A stretch of DNA of 64,000 nucleotides from Physcia stellaris (taxonomy: Eukaryota > Ascomycota > Lecanoromycetes > Caliciales > Physciaceae). The stretch lies in assembly GCA_018902385.1 (NCBI GenBank), contig JABSSW010000065.1, positions 22,144 through 86,143 on the forward strand. Reading direction: 5' to 3'. How positions within the stretch are numbered: the stretch's first letter is position 1; each line of letters starts with the position of its first letter. Positions 45,468 through 55,893 of the stretch are shown one piece after another. The notes under the pieces are model-generated. The model did not search any database. It was not told the origin of the DNA and worked only from the letters and a program-made list of their open reading frames with translations. The translations under genes were made by a program, and so were the position numbers.

Positions 45468-46032
45468 AAAGCTGAGAGAGGCGAGTGGTGACGCTTTGTG
45501 TTGAGGGAGCAGGGGGAAGCGGGAGCACCTCCGTACAGCGGGCTTGTCTGCGACTTCAGAGGTTGGATTCTTTGCAAATTGTCGACGCAAAGTTTTGATT
45601 AATCAATAATGCTCAGTCACGAAAATGATTCGAGAGGAAAGCTGATTTTTTCAAGGAGTAATTGTTTTTTTTTTTCGAATACTAGATTGTTTTACACCAA
45701 TGATGTTACGGTTCAACCTCCACATACAAGGGACTTGGGATATTTTGACCAGAAGAGACTAGCGCTGCCTCAGGGCCTCGGCACGCGAGTCTATATTTCA
45801 CACTCTGCCTTGCAGATAGTAACAATTAAACCATTTTATCAATCACATTGTTATGCACTGGATTGAAGCAACTAAAATTTGTAATCAACATTTGAATTCC
45901 CATTTAACTTGATCATCATAAACATGATTACGTGACGGTACTTACGAGCTTTTTCAACCTTACCGGAAATCCTTCATCCCCAACATCAAGCCCAGTCGAA
46001 TCGTCAACAATCTTCCCTCACTCTTCCCCACA
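45468..46032. other. Intergenic: promoter of MRT4
   Basis: About 565 bases between two plus-strand genes, AT-rich after 45590, including a T11 run near 45665-45675. It should hold the citrate synthase-like 3' region and the MRT4 promoter. No gene recognised. Confidence 0.5.
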
Positions 46033-46851
46033 ATGCCCAAATCCAAGCGCGCCAAAGTCGTCCACACCTCGAAGACGCAGAAGAAAGACAAAGAACTCCG
46101 ACTGCGCCTCTACGCCAACATCCAAGAATGCGTCGAGCAATACGCCTACCTCTACGTCTTCAGCGTGCACAACATGCGCAACAACTACCTCAAAGACGTG
46201 CGCAGCCAATTGTCCGATAGCCGGTACCTTACTCTCCACCCCTCCCCTCCTTTCCCCTTTCCCATTCCTCCAAACCGTTCCCACCCCCAAAGCTAATCCT
46301 CTCTCCCGCAAAGGCTCTTCTACGGCAAAACAAAAGTAATGGCCCTGGCCCTAACGCAGCTCTCCACCTCCACAAGCCACACCACCCTCTCCGCCCTCCC
46401 TCCCCATCTCGCCGGCGAAGTCGGCCTGCTGTTCTCGCCCCAACCCCCTTCCTCCATCCTCGCGCACTTCGCAGCCTACCGTCCCTCCTCCTACGCCCGC
46501 ACCGGTACCCCCGCCTCCCGAACCTTCACCCTCCCTTCCGGCACGCTGCACACGCGTGGCGGCGAGATCCCTATCGAGGATGATGTCCCGCTGCAGCATA
46601 GCGTGGAGCCGCATCTTCGGAAACTGGGTGTGCCGACGAGGTTGGAGAAGGGGAAGGTGGTGCTGGATGAGCCGTTTGAGGTTGTCAAGGAGGGGGAGGT
46701 GCTGGGTGCGGGGCAGGCGGGGATATTGAAGCTGTTTGGGGTTGCGATGGCGGAGTTTGCGGTTAGAGTCAAGTGTGTCTGGGAGAGGGAGACGGGGGAT
46801 GTGAAGGTTTTTGGGGAGGGCGAGGGGCTGGAGATGGAGGTCGTGGAGTGA
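46033..46851 (+). CDS. MRT4: Ribosome assembly factor Mrt4
   Basis: Mrt4 is a nucleolar homologue of ribosomal protein P0 (uL10) that holds the stalk site on pre-60S particles until exchanged for P0. Two exons (46033-46223, 46314-46851) give 242 residues, the family size. The N terminus MPKSKRAKVVHTSKTQKKDKE is the basic family start. YAYLYVFSVHNMRNNYLKDVR and FYGKTKVMALAL correspond to the rRNA-binding L10 core. HLAGEVGLLFSPQPP and the inserted translation-factor-binding-like domain follow, with VPTRLEKGKVVLDEPFEV and GQAGILKLFG. It lacks the acidic C-terminal P-protein tail, which separates Mrt4 from P0. Confidence 0.94.
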
Positions 46852-47286
46852 TTGCGTTCGGTGCGAATGAGCTCAACAGCCCCCGACTTTGATTGGTGCC
46901 TGGTGTGCTGCATGGAGTTTTCGGGTCCGAACCTTGGTCTTGATACTGGGTTGGCTGTGAAAAGTGATTATGAATGCGAGGACGAGACTGAAAAGGTGAC
47001 TATCGCTTCATCTGCGACTTGGACGTGCTAAGAAGGAATAGGTGAGCTTATGAAGACGCTCGGGGAGGACTTGATGGTGGACGATGAAGCATTCGCTCCT
47101 CAAGATTCCATGGCAGTATCCATCAGTTCCGTTGGTCACGGGCTGACTCCTTCGATCATTCCAGCATATCAAGGTCCCCTGAACCGTCTAGACCAAAGAA
47201 GATGAGTGTCAGATTTCCATTATTTTCGAATGCGAAGAGTTGTAAGTCCATTAAGTTCAATCGAATGTCCCGAGGAGTTCATCCCA
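46852..47286. other. Convergent intergenic region (MRT4 / HeLo gene)
   Basis: 435 bases between converging 3' ends. I see no gene, repeat or RNA here. Confidence 0.5.
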
Positions 47287-47940
47287 TCAAATAATCTCTT
47301 CCACCTGAGCGAAAGTATCAACTGTTGTCATTTTTGCGTAGGAGACAGCTAGTGTGCGATCGCTGGTGCCGTTTCTTTTGTGTAGTCTCAACAGGTGACA
47401 GGTTCTCCGCTTCCATATTCGCAGATGCTTGAACCTGACCGAGTTATATCTTTCTTTAAGATCTTGCAAAAGGACCTCGATTCGATCCACAATACCCGCA
47501 AGTCTCTTGCGATCTCTCATTACCCACTGGCCCGAAGATCGCATTCCGCGTACTTTTGCTCGGCGCTGACGACGTCTACCAAAGCGTGTCCTAGACCCTG
47601 TCACAGGATCCTGCAGGCCATGATCGAAAGCCTGTGCGCTATGTCGATGGCAAAGCGAAGCTCCTTCTTTGAAGAGCACCAGAGTCCTTTCCGTCATATT
47701 CAAGATCTGGGCATCAACTCTTGCCGAAATGCCGGCACATTTGCAGATGTAACCTCTGTCCAGACGCAGCGGCTTAGCCCACCGTGTGAAAGCTTCCCAC
47801 TGCATCTGCAGCCTCTGTTGGATTAGTCCGAGGTCGTCGTCTTTGGTCCTGGCAGCCTCGGCCATTTCGAAGAGTTGGACACAGACACTGAATAAGCCAA
47901 TCAGACCAACGACGCCGATTGCGAGTCCCGCTGCTTCCAT
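47287..47940 (-). CDS. HeLo-domain (HET-S/LopB-like) protein
   Basis: One exon of 217 residues. The opening MEAAGLAIGVVGLIGLFSVCVQLFE is the hydrophobic helix typical of the HeLo domain, which can insert in membranes to execute cell death in fungal incompatibility and immunity. Later hallmarks are IQQRLQMQWEAFTRWA, and QWVMRDRKRLAGIVDRIEVLLQDLKE, matching the WAxxDKKKF region of HeLo. The length fits one HeLo domain (about 220 residues); I see no amyloid motif, ankyrin repeats or kinase-like part after it. It looks whole. An in-frame Met seven codons upstream (47961) is possible, but the Met before Glu-Ala-Ala fits the family. Role as cell-death executor, inhibitor or something else cannot be told from sequence. 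Confidence 0.8.
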   Translation of the reverse strand: MEAAGLAIGVVGLIGLFSVCVQLFEMAEAARTKDDDLGLIQQRLQMQWEAFTRWAKPLRLDRGYICKCAGISARVDAQILNMTERTLVLFKEGASLCHRHSAQAFDHGLQDPVTGSRTRFGRRRQRRAKVRGMRSSGQWVMRDRKRLAGIVDRIEVLLQDLKERYNSVRFKHLRIWKRRTCHLLRLHKRNGTSDRTLAVSYAKMTTVDTFAQVEEII

Positions 47941-49014
47941 TCTGTTGTCTAGAATACGCATGAAAATGGAGAGTGATAAATAGGAGCTGCGAGATGTCTC
48001 TTGACAAGCAATCTGTTTCTGGAGACACTGAGCCGGCTGCGCTTTGGGGAGGGGAAGGTGAGGGACATATGAAGGGGATCGAACTCAAGTATGGTTCAGG
48101 ACGATAGATATCATCCGGTAGGAGAACCTTGGATGTATCCTCTCCACCGAGAGGCTAGTCTTCTGAGAAGCGAGCGGATCTTATGCCAAGAAAATTGACA
48201 TCGACAATACACGCTGTGTGAATCAGCGCTGGATCTCGGCCTCTTCGATATCCGAGCAGGCTTCGGCGGAGAGCTTCATGAGTGCTGCTGCGTGGCGGCT
48301 TGTGTGGCTATGTCTCAGCCTTATGAGTCGACGAGCTTTTCATCATCCATACATCGAATCTGATCGCAGGCTGTGGGACATTTAGTGCCAGCCACAAGAA
48401 GGACTCGATCCTGACGAGGTCCACGGGGCGGAAGGCTAGGATGGCTTTCTGTCTTGGTATGTGCCGTGAAGGAATGCCTGCGCCACTGAAGGATAGCAAG
48501 CAGCTGGACTTGGATGCCTGGCCTGGGCTTAGCGAGTTTGATCCAAGTCCTCCAGTCCGCCGGATATGTGAGGGAGGTCATCCTCATGGTTATTGTTTGT
48601 CTTGGTGACTTTGCGACATTCTGCTAATCAGTAATAGTAGGCGGTAGATTGGCCAAATTTACTTGGCACAATCGCCCTCGAATTGGGATTATGAGAATGG
48701 AAGGTTGGTCGAGTGAATTGAAGCTCCGTGCTAATTCTGCGATCCGGGCAAATTGTATGAAAAATCCGAGGTTTCGATAAGCATATATAAATTATTAGGA
48801 ACGAAATATTGATAGTCCTGAAATAATAATCATACAGGCCGTTGCTTTTCATAGACATAAAGCCTCCGAAAGGATATCGTGAACCGAGATAACCGCCCCA
48901 AAGAAGAAGAAATTACATCTCATGTAGTAAAACAGAATCGCCGAGCCTGAAAGCATAAGCTGCAATATTATCAAAGGCCGTGCAAGAAATGCGTAAACAT
49001 GAGACCAAAACCCC
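47941..49014. other. Intergenic region upstream of the HeLo gene
   Basis: About 1.07 kb between two minus-strand genes. It should hold the HeLo promoter and the 3' region of the large charged protein gene. Short frames at 48308-48587 and 48628-48858 are unconvincing. The stretch 48700-48860 is AT-rich. Confidence 0.5.
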
Positions 49015-50856
49015 CTAGTAGTAATCATCTCGCCTGTCATAGGCCGCTGAGAACCTCCGCGGTCTTTCCCTCTCAATGTACGGATCATACCGTTCTCTGT
49101 CATATCTATCGTTCCTGTCGAATCTGTCGCGCTGATCGTACCTTTCATCTCGGTGGTACTTGTTATCCCGCTGGTACCTGTCCCGGTCGCGGCGCTCATT
49201 CTCCAACTTGAGCCTCGCGGTTTCAAGCTCCAGCTTCTGTAGGCGGTCCGACTCAAGCTTCTGTTTCTCTCTTCGTTCTTCAAATTCAAGCTTCTCCTTC
49301 TCTCTCCGTTCTTCGGATCTTTGTCGTTTCATTTCTTCAATCTCCCACTTCAGTCGCTCCTTCTCTTCGTATGGATGTTCGTCGAGTACGGGATGAGCGT
49401 AACTGTTCAGCCGCTTTTGTCGGGTTGCAGACCGATGGTTTCGATCATCATCGTAGCTCAAAGCACGCTGGTGAAAGGCCGGGCGATCCTTGACGTAGGT
49501 GCGAGTCTTGTAGGGCCTACCATGGTGACCATCCGAAGTAATGATCTCGTATACCTCGTGCTCTGACCCACTGTGAGCGGAGCGGGCGGGTGATTTCCGA
49601 TAACGCTCACGGTAGACTTGCCGGACTGGGGAGAGATCACGGTCATGTGACCTAGAGTCACGGCGACTGCCTTTACGGCTGGAGCCACCCTTCTTCTTTT
49701 CGTGGTACGCATGCGCACTCTGGGCGGAGTACTCGGTATCTGGAGTTCTGTCCGTGTAGAGAGAGGAATCGGCGTCTGAGTCGGTGCTTGAATCGGAGTA
49801 CTCTTTGTGCTTCCGCTCTTGCTTCTGGTGCACTTCGGGTTTCTGGTCTTTCTTCTTATCCTTTTTGTCTTTTTTGGCATTCTTCTCTGGCGTGTGCTGC
49901 TCATGGACGTAGTGCTGTTCTTGATGTTGATGTTGATGATGTGGCTGTGAATGCTGATGGGGACCTTGCTGAGGCATGTATTGTTGCTGGTAAGGTTCTT
50001 GTGGGTGTGGACTGGGTTGGACGTAATCTGGATGCACGGCTGGTACTGCTGGCCCTTGATCATGGAAGTAGCCACCATGGGCGTGCATGGGATCATCGTA
50101 GGGTTGTGCGTGGATGTACTCAGGAAGAGGCTGAACTCCATATAGACCTGGTGAGCCACTTGAGTAGCCGGAATGACTGTAGGCCGGCTCGTCAGCACCG
50201 GTAAGATCGACAATCTCGCCCTCCAATTCTTGGGCCCGATCTTGACCAGATGCAAGTGGTTGGTCGTCTCCAGAGCGGTAAACGCGTTTCAGGATAGCTT
50301 GCATGGATGTCGTTTGCCTCGAGTTCTGTTTCGTCCGTCCTTGCTCAAGCCTGAGAGAGGCCAACTTGTACTCGAAGCGAGGATCAAGCTCCATCCTCGT
50401 CTTATCTGCTATAAGACGGTCGACTTGCTTTCTCTTGAAACCATCCATATCGCGATCATTGTACTGCTCAGTGACGGTTTTTCCTTTCTTCTTCTGCTTG
50501 GCGACTTGGTTACGTAGCTCGTCTTGAGACAATGGCATCTTGGTTTTGAGGACCAAAGCCCATGAGGCCTTTTCATTGGCCCTCGAGGGTGTTTGCTTCG
50601 TGAAAGTCCAGCCTTCGTAGGTAATTGGCACTCTACCTTTACTGAGAGAAGGAAGAGTATTGACGGCAGGGCCTTGGGGCGTATAGCGACCATCCACTTG
50701 AGGAAAGTAGGAGTTTCCTTGACTGCTGTATTGCGGCACGCCGTGGTGAAGATTCATCCGTTCCAGATCGACAGGGAGCTGTTGCATGGCAGGGTGGATA
50801 CCCCCAAGGGGAGGCGGTGGTGGATAAGGAGCCTCTGGCTGCATGTGCTGAACCAT
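49015..50856 (-). CDS. Uncharacterised charged low-complexity protein with C-terminal coiled coil
   Basis: A single open frame of 613 residues; I do not know its function. Residues 1-60 are Pro- and Gln-rich. Residues 70-205 are the most ordered-looking part, with ITYEGWTFTKQTPSRANEKA, DGFKRKQVDRLIADKTRME and a Leu-rich helix, and look like a conserved fungal domain. The middle is rich in His, Gln, Tyr and Pro (HQHSQPHHQHQHQEQH) and then Lys/Ser/Asp. Near the end is a highly charged coiled coil (LKWEIEEMKRQRSEERREKE, LEFEERREKQKLESDRLQK). The tail is Arg/Asp/Tyr repeats (RYDQRDRFDRNDRYDRERYD), reminiscent of RNA-binding or condensate-forming proteins. The first ATG of the frame was taken; no intron is needed. 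Antisense open frames here are composition effects. Confidence 0.75.
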   Translation of the reverse strand: MVQHMQPEAPYPPPPPLGGIHPAMQQLPVDLERMNLHHGVPQYSSQGNSYFPQVDGRYTPQGPAVNTLPSLSKGRVPITYEGWTFTKQTPSRANEKASWALVLKTKMPLSQDELRNQVAKQKKKGKTVTEQYNDRDMDGFKRKQVDRLIADKTRMELDPRFEYKLASLRLEQGRTKQNSRQTTSMQAILKRVYRSGDDQPLASGQDRAQELEGEIVDLTGADEPAYSHSGYSSGSPGLYGVQPLPEYIHAQPYDDPMHAHGGYFHDQGPAVPAVHPDYVQPSPHPQEPYQQQYMPQQGPHQHSQPHHQHQHQEQHYVHEQHTPEKNAKKDKKDKKKDQKPEVHQKQERKHKEYSDSSTDSDADSSLYTDRTPDTEYSAQSAHAYHEKKKGGSSRKGSRRDSRSHDRDLSPVRQVYRERYRKSPARSAHSGSEHEVYEIITSDGHHGRPYKTRTYVKDRPAFHQRALSYDDDRNHRSATRQKRLNSYAHPVLDEHPYEEKERLKWEIEEMKRQRSEERREKEKLEFEERREKQKLESDRLQKLELETARLKLENERRDRDRYQRDNKYHRDERYDQRDRFDRNDRYDRERYDPYIERERPRRFSAAYDRRDDYY

Positions 50857-52747
50857 GATTGCAATAGGATTCAGTCAAGTCAGGCGCAGCGCCCAAGTGA
50901 AAAGTGAAGAAGACGGGGAAACGTAGTCAGGAATTGAAAGGGGAGAAAGAAAGGGCGCTTGTCAGGGACGAGGCTTGTATATAAGAAAAAAGATCCCGTG
51001 ACAGAGAAGATGGAGTGAGGGTAGATGTAAAACTGGCGGAAGTAGGAGATGTAAAAGTGAAGCGAGGACAAGAAGATATGAAATAGGGAAAGCTGCCTGA
51101 TTTCTTAGCTTGAGATGTTAGACATTGAGGGGTGGATGCCTTCACGAAGAATCCTTCGGCACGCTAGGAGGACTTAGTTTCAAATAGTCCTGGGAAACAA
51201 TGAGTATGACTCCGCGTACAACTAGTAGAAGAATTGAGTTGTGTGATAACGCGGGGGAAGGGATCAATGAGCCTTCTTCAGCTTGACTGGGTAGAAGGAA
51301 ACTTGCCGATGCATGAACAACGCCCGAAACTGCAGCCCAGAAGGTGCCGACGAATTGGGAGGAGGTGAGCTGCAGGGGCATCTGCACGACAGCTGGCGCT
51401 GCCACGAATCGTCCGTTTGGCTGCCTCCCAAAAAGTCAACTGTCGCCGTCCCAGCTCGATCGACTTGAATGCATTCGCATTGACGCTGCGCACAGCCGCG
51501 AAAGGTTCAGGTGTAGCACAATTGGCCCATTTCAACGTCAACTCAGGCGGCGGCTATGGTTTGACTGGCCATGGGATGGGCATTGGCGCTGGATTTCGAT
51601 CTGAAGCATCGTCTATTCTCGAAAATAGATCTATCTTGCTTTCACGAGGCCGGTGAAACAAATGGCAAAACAAGGAAGGGCGTCATGATTCGGTTCCCAA
51701 GTCTCATGACCAAGATCCGTTTAGCAATTGGCCAATTCGCTCCGAGGGCCAAAGGCGACTACTCCGTTTTTAATCGCTTGACTTCAGATCCGACCGGATC
51801 AGGTGTCCCGGTGTCGAGGCTCAAGTTTGAAAGGGTGTGCGAAGTCTTGACGAAGGTCTCACCGGGGCGCAGTGAGTTGTCAATCAAGCACAAGCCACAT
51901 GTGCTGCGCCCGGCCGCGCAAACGACGAGGCAGACAGCCAATTCTCCCTTTTCGTCTCTTCACCGCGACCGCCCACCCCACAGGTTCATGTTCGATGCTC
52001 GATTGTTCACATCAATCGTGCATGACAGGCTTGCGTAGTCCAGTTCTAAGGAAACGATCCAAGAAAGACAGTCAATTGGAACGAATAGGATCGAACCCCA
52101 AGATCCTCCTGCCGGGCGTTCTGTGCGACATCGATTAGTTCTAAGCGAAGCTCGAGCAGGACGATCCTGCAAGTCCGCCTATGATTGACGTAGCCATGGC
52201 CTCTGCAGGATCGGTTGCCTGATTCCTTTCTCCTCTAGTCCTGTTTGGTCTCACTGGGCGGGACGTGACTGGTCATAATGCTTCCGAGCCAAGCTGGAGT
52301 TGCCTGATTCTTGGAGCCTCAATTACGGGCTATGAGGCATCCGTTGCGCCCCAGATGAGAGGCAACCCCGCTGCATTATACCAACTCTACTCACCGGTCG
52401 GATTTTCCATACGCCCCGTAAAGGGATTCGTACTTCTATGCCAAGTGGTGTGCACCTCACGCAATCGAGGTAGATTGAAACATGAACGAGATGAGACGGT
52501 GAAGCATCTGAAGAGCTTTTTGTGCATTTATTGACTTTCAGGTCTATTTACAATGCAGTCCCTAAGTTATTACACCGTCTGCCTCCTAGGATAAACGCAA
52601 AGAGCGCAGCTCTCAATTAGTCTAGAGTATTGTAGCCATTAGTCGTAGGACGTAGCCGAAAGCCCTGATGACCGGGGACAGGTGGGCTATCGCTTGAGCC
52701 TGCAAGACAGAGACTATGCCGCTTGATGCAGACACCGCAGCTGCGGC
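50857..52747. other. Intergenic region, about 1.9 kb
   Basis: This contains the promoter and leader of the charged-protein gene (purine-rich, 50880-51080) and the 3' side of LCB2. A minus-strand frame at 51142-51405 begins MAAPAVVQMPLQLTSSQFVG, continues with a hydrophobic stretch and looks mildly protein-like, but I cannot place it in a family. A T-loop-like GGTTCGATCC (minus, near 52095) has no tRNA around it. Nothing else recognised. Confidence 0.45.
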
Positions 52748-54808
52748 TTACCGCAACGGTACTTTAACATCTACCACTCCTCTGCGAATCACTTCCCTCA
52801 GTTGCCACCGGGGCGGTTGGACAACAATGTCTCCCCGTCCATCGCCCTTTTGGCTCCGTCTCCATGCTTTTTCCATCTCGGCGGTGACACCTTCGGGGAG
52901 AGGCTCGGCACCGCCAGCGATACCGGATGAGAATTTAAGCTGTAACACGTTGCCTATCTCGTCGCAAGCGGCAAGTAATCGGTCCAGATCATCCTTGGTG
53001 TGTGCTGCAGACACGCAGAATCTTGCTCGTGACGATACCAGCGGTGTTGCTGGGTAGCCAACCACAACGACGGAAATCTTTCGCTTCAGCATCTCATGCG
53101 AGAATGCAGGTATCTTGGCGGGGTTATAAAGCATCAAGGGGATTACGGGTGAGTCATCGTGGCCGTAGATGATGAAGCCAAGGCGTTTAAGTCCGAGCCT
53201 GAGATATCGGGAGTTGAATGCCAACCGCTGCAGCCTTTCCTCGCCTTGGGCGGGCATCAATTCACCAGTGATCATGCGCAAAGCACTCGATATTTGAGAG
53301 AGTACAGGAGGCGGTGGTGCTTCCCCATAGATGGTCCCAGCATTCGTAACCCTCAGTTTGTCGATGATTGCCTTGTCCCCCGCGATGTAACCACCATTAG
53401 CACCGAATGACTTCGTAAGAGTACCCATCAGAATATCCACCTCTGAAGGGTCAATACCGAAGTAGTCACAAACGCCTTTGCCATTGGGCCCCATGGCACC
53501 GATAGAGTGCGCTTCGTCCACGAAAAGGTTGAACTTGTACCTTTTCTTCAAACGAACCAGGCCTGGTAGATTACACATTGTGCCTTCCATCGAGTAAAGC
53601 CCCTCAACCACCACCAAAATCTTCTTCCACGGTCGATGCGTACGGGGTTGTCCCTGGGAAATGACCTCTCGCAAAACTCTCTCGAGATCCTTGACATCGT
53701 TATGCTTGAACATCTCAATCATTGCGCCTGAAAGACGGGAGCCGAAACGGATGGATGCGTGGTTGAGTTCATCGGAGATAACGAGACAGCCCTTACCCAC
53801 CAGAGCAGGGAAGGCGGACGCATTCGTACCAAATCCCATCGAGAAAACCATTGCCGAGGGCTTCCCAACGAACTTCGCAATCAGATCCTCAACTTCTACA
53901 TGGAGATCAGATGTTCCAGCATCGGCACGTGGGCTTGCAAGACTCATGCCATACTTCTTTACTGTTTCTTCGACGGCATCGGCGCACGGCCCCTCGGATT
54001 GTGCAAATCCAAGGTAATTGTATGAGCTCATGTTGAGTGTCTCCGTTGTGGTCCCGGTGTGTCTGAAGTGGAGATTATAGTCGTCCGATTCACGGTCGAT
54101 CAAGGTTATGTACCTTCCAGGCACTCCGGTTGTTGGCCGGCTGAAGCAGTCATTGATTCGCATCTTCAGTCTCCTGACGTAGAAATTGTCGAAGTCGCTG
54201 TTCAGAGGTGCGTAGCCATTCCGTGCCTGAAGGTGCCGGTAATGCTCTTCCCGAAACCTTTTCCCGAAGAAGTCTCTCACGTGCCCGAAGATTATGAGAA
54301 TTAAGTAGCTAATGTAGGTTGTGAGAAGATAGTAGTAAGGGGGCTCATCGAGAACCGGGTCTGGGAATTCTCCCCCTTGATGACGGCTGCTGTAGCGATG
54401 GGTCGAATGACCCAATGGACCAAACTGAGCATGTTGCCTTGCTATTCGTCGTGCTTCGGCTGGGGAGGGTGGCTGGAAGAGTGTTGTTGGAGGCTCATCC
54501 GTGTTTGTACTATCTGCCCGCGCGGTCGAAAGGGATATAGTTGGGAGCGACAACGTAGGAGAGCTGATCTGTTGTGAAGGCGAATTGAGATAAGCTTGCT
54601 GTGTGGCCGCGGCGGCGAGCAAAGAAGATGTTGCGGTCTGGGTTTCGGTTTTCGACCTTGGCGACGTTGAGAAGAACTGGGTAAACTTGTTGGCTTTCGT
54701 AGATGGTCTTCTAGGAGACATGTCGGGCTTTTCGCTGAAGTAAGAGGTGTTTTGCGGAGCGCTCGAAGGCCAAGTGCCAGCGAACGGATTGAAAGTTTTT
54801 CGAGGCAT
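52748..54808 (-). CDS. LCB2: Serine palmitoyltransferase subunit 2 (Lcb2)
   Basis: Lcb2 with Lcb1 catalyses the first step of sphingolipid synthesis in the ER, condensing serine with palmitoyl-CoA using pyridoxal phosphate. One exon, 686 residues. Residues 1-150 are a Ser/Thr/Pro-rich, disordered head. A membrane segment follows (YYYLLTTYISYLILIIFGHV). The catalytic domain shows NMSSYNYLGFAQ, GTSDLHVEVEDLIAKF, FSMGFGTNASAFPALVGKG, SDELNHASIRFG, VVVEGLYSMEGTMCNLPGL, FVDEAHSIGAMGPNGKG and the PLP lysine in GTLTKSFGANGGYIAG. The Lys is the mark of Lcb2 rather than Lcb1. ATG at 54808 was chosen because the frame has no ATG further upstream. The head is longer than in yeast Lcb2 (561 residues). 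It is divergent from the acetoacetyl-CoA synthetase gene. Confidence 0.96.
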   Translation of the reverse strand: MPRKTFNPFAGTWPSSAPQNTSYFSEKPDMSPRRPSTKANKFTQFFSTSPRSKTETQTATSSLLAAAATQQAYLNSPSQQISSPTLSLPTISLSTARADSTNTDEPPTTLFQPPSPAEARRIARQHAQFGPLGHSTHRYSSRHQGGEFPDPVLDEPPYYYLLTTYISYLILIIFGHVRDFFGKRFREEHYRHLQARNGYAPLNSDFDNFYVRRLKMRINDCFSRPTTGVPGRYITLIDRESDDYNLHFRHTGTTTETLNMSSYNYLGFAQSEGPCADAVEETVKKYGMSLASPRADAGTSDLHVEVEDLIAKFVGKPSAMVFSMGFGTNASAFPALVGKGCLVISDELNHASIRFGSRLSGAMIEMFKHNDVKDLERVLREVISQGQPRTHRPWKKILVVVEGLYSMEGTMCNLPGLVRLKKRYKFNLFVDEAHSIGAMGPNGKGVCDYFGIDPSEVDILMGTLTKSFGANGGYIAGDKAIIDKLRVTNAGTIYGEAPPPPVLSQISSALRMITGELMPAQGEERLQRLAFNSRYLRLGLKRLGFIIYGHDDSPVIPLMLYNPAKIPAFSHEMLKRKISVVVVGYPATPLVSSRARFCVSAAHTKDDLDRLLAACDEIGNVLQLKFSSGIAGGAEPLPEGVTAEMEKAWRRSQKGDGRGDIVVQPPRWQLREVIRRGVVDVKVPLR

Positions 54809-55893
54809 CGTGTCGCTGGAAGATCCCCAGGACGGTTTGGTATATTCACAGTTGTACGCAATCACAAAATTGACAAAGCGCAATTAGTATGGTAGTCAAG
54901 GACGATCAGGTGAGTCTTTGCCTTGCGGCGTGGAGATGTCGTGTTCCTGCGGGCAGTGTAAGGTAGGCAGGCGAAGCGGTCGAGGTTTCAGAGCCTGGTC
55001 TATAATTATTACCCAGGACGAGGAGCCTCGAGGCGTGAAGGGGATTTTGGTGAATTCGAGAGGGGTTGAATTATTATGATGTCGACTCCGGGTCCTTTGT
55101 AATTATTCTCGTAGATTATGCAGCGCGTGAAATGACATGCGAAAGACGTCAGTGCAATCGACCAGGAAGCAAACTCCGCAATCCACTTTTCGATCCCGGG
55201 GTACGGCAAGCACGACACAAGGATTGGAGTAGTCCTAACTCTCCTTTGTGCCCAGACTGGAGAATGGAAAAGTGACGGTTCAGTAGGCGGTAGAAGTCTT
55301 GTTCTTGGTGTTAGTAAGCTGACTGTTGGATGGTTGACTCGGGCAGTCGCTCCGTGGTATGCCGGAAGCGGTGTAAAAATGACTCGTGCTGACAATATGC
55401 CTCGCTATACTTTCTCAGCTTCCACGCCGACCTCTCCAGGCTCAGGACAAAGTAAAGGAATGGAAGAAAACAACAAGAATCAAAGGAACGTGTAGGCGAT
55501 GGGGGAAATCAAGTCAAGTCAAAGAGCGAAGGGAAATTAATTGCCATCAGGGAGTCGGAGGCTCGGAGCTAGAAGTGGGAGATGAGCAGCCTACCAGAAC
55601 GGCTCGCTTAGAGATACTCCCAGCCAATTTCCAATTTTCACCCAGAAGCTGCATGCTTGGCGCCAATCCCGCACCTCATAGGGCTGGACTGCACCATCGA
55701 CTTTTGACATTTGCCACCATCCGAGAACCCAACATCTGACGGAATACGGATACATTTCCATATGGCATGAAAAGGTTGCTCGTGACCACAAGAATAATAC
55801 GTAGTCGGTGCAGCAATACTCTTTGGTGCATTGGAGACATGACCGACGTGCATCTCTCATTATTATTTAGTCTGCAGACTCAAGTAGGTAAGG
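54809..55893. promoter_or_regulatory. Divergent promoter region (LCB2 / acetoacetyl-CoA synthetase)
   Basis: 1.08 kb between divergent start codons. A TATAATTATT stretch near 55000 reads as TATA-like on either strand. No convincing gene lies inside; small open frames at 55009-55860 match nothing known. Confidence 0.5.

Noticed and set aside
49458-50255. 265-codon frame overlapping the charged low-complexity gene on the same strand
   Set aside because: Frame-shifted shadow of a repetitive coding region, without a family match.
52040-52140. tRNA-like sequence on the minus strand with GGTTCGATCC
   Set aside because: The T-stem around the loop does not pair, no D-arm or acceptor stem is found, so a single T-loop-like motif is not enough.
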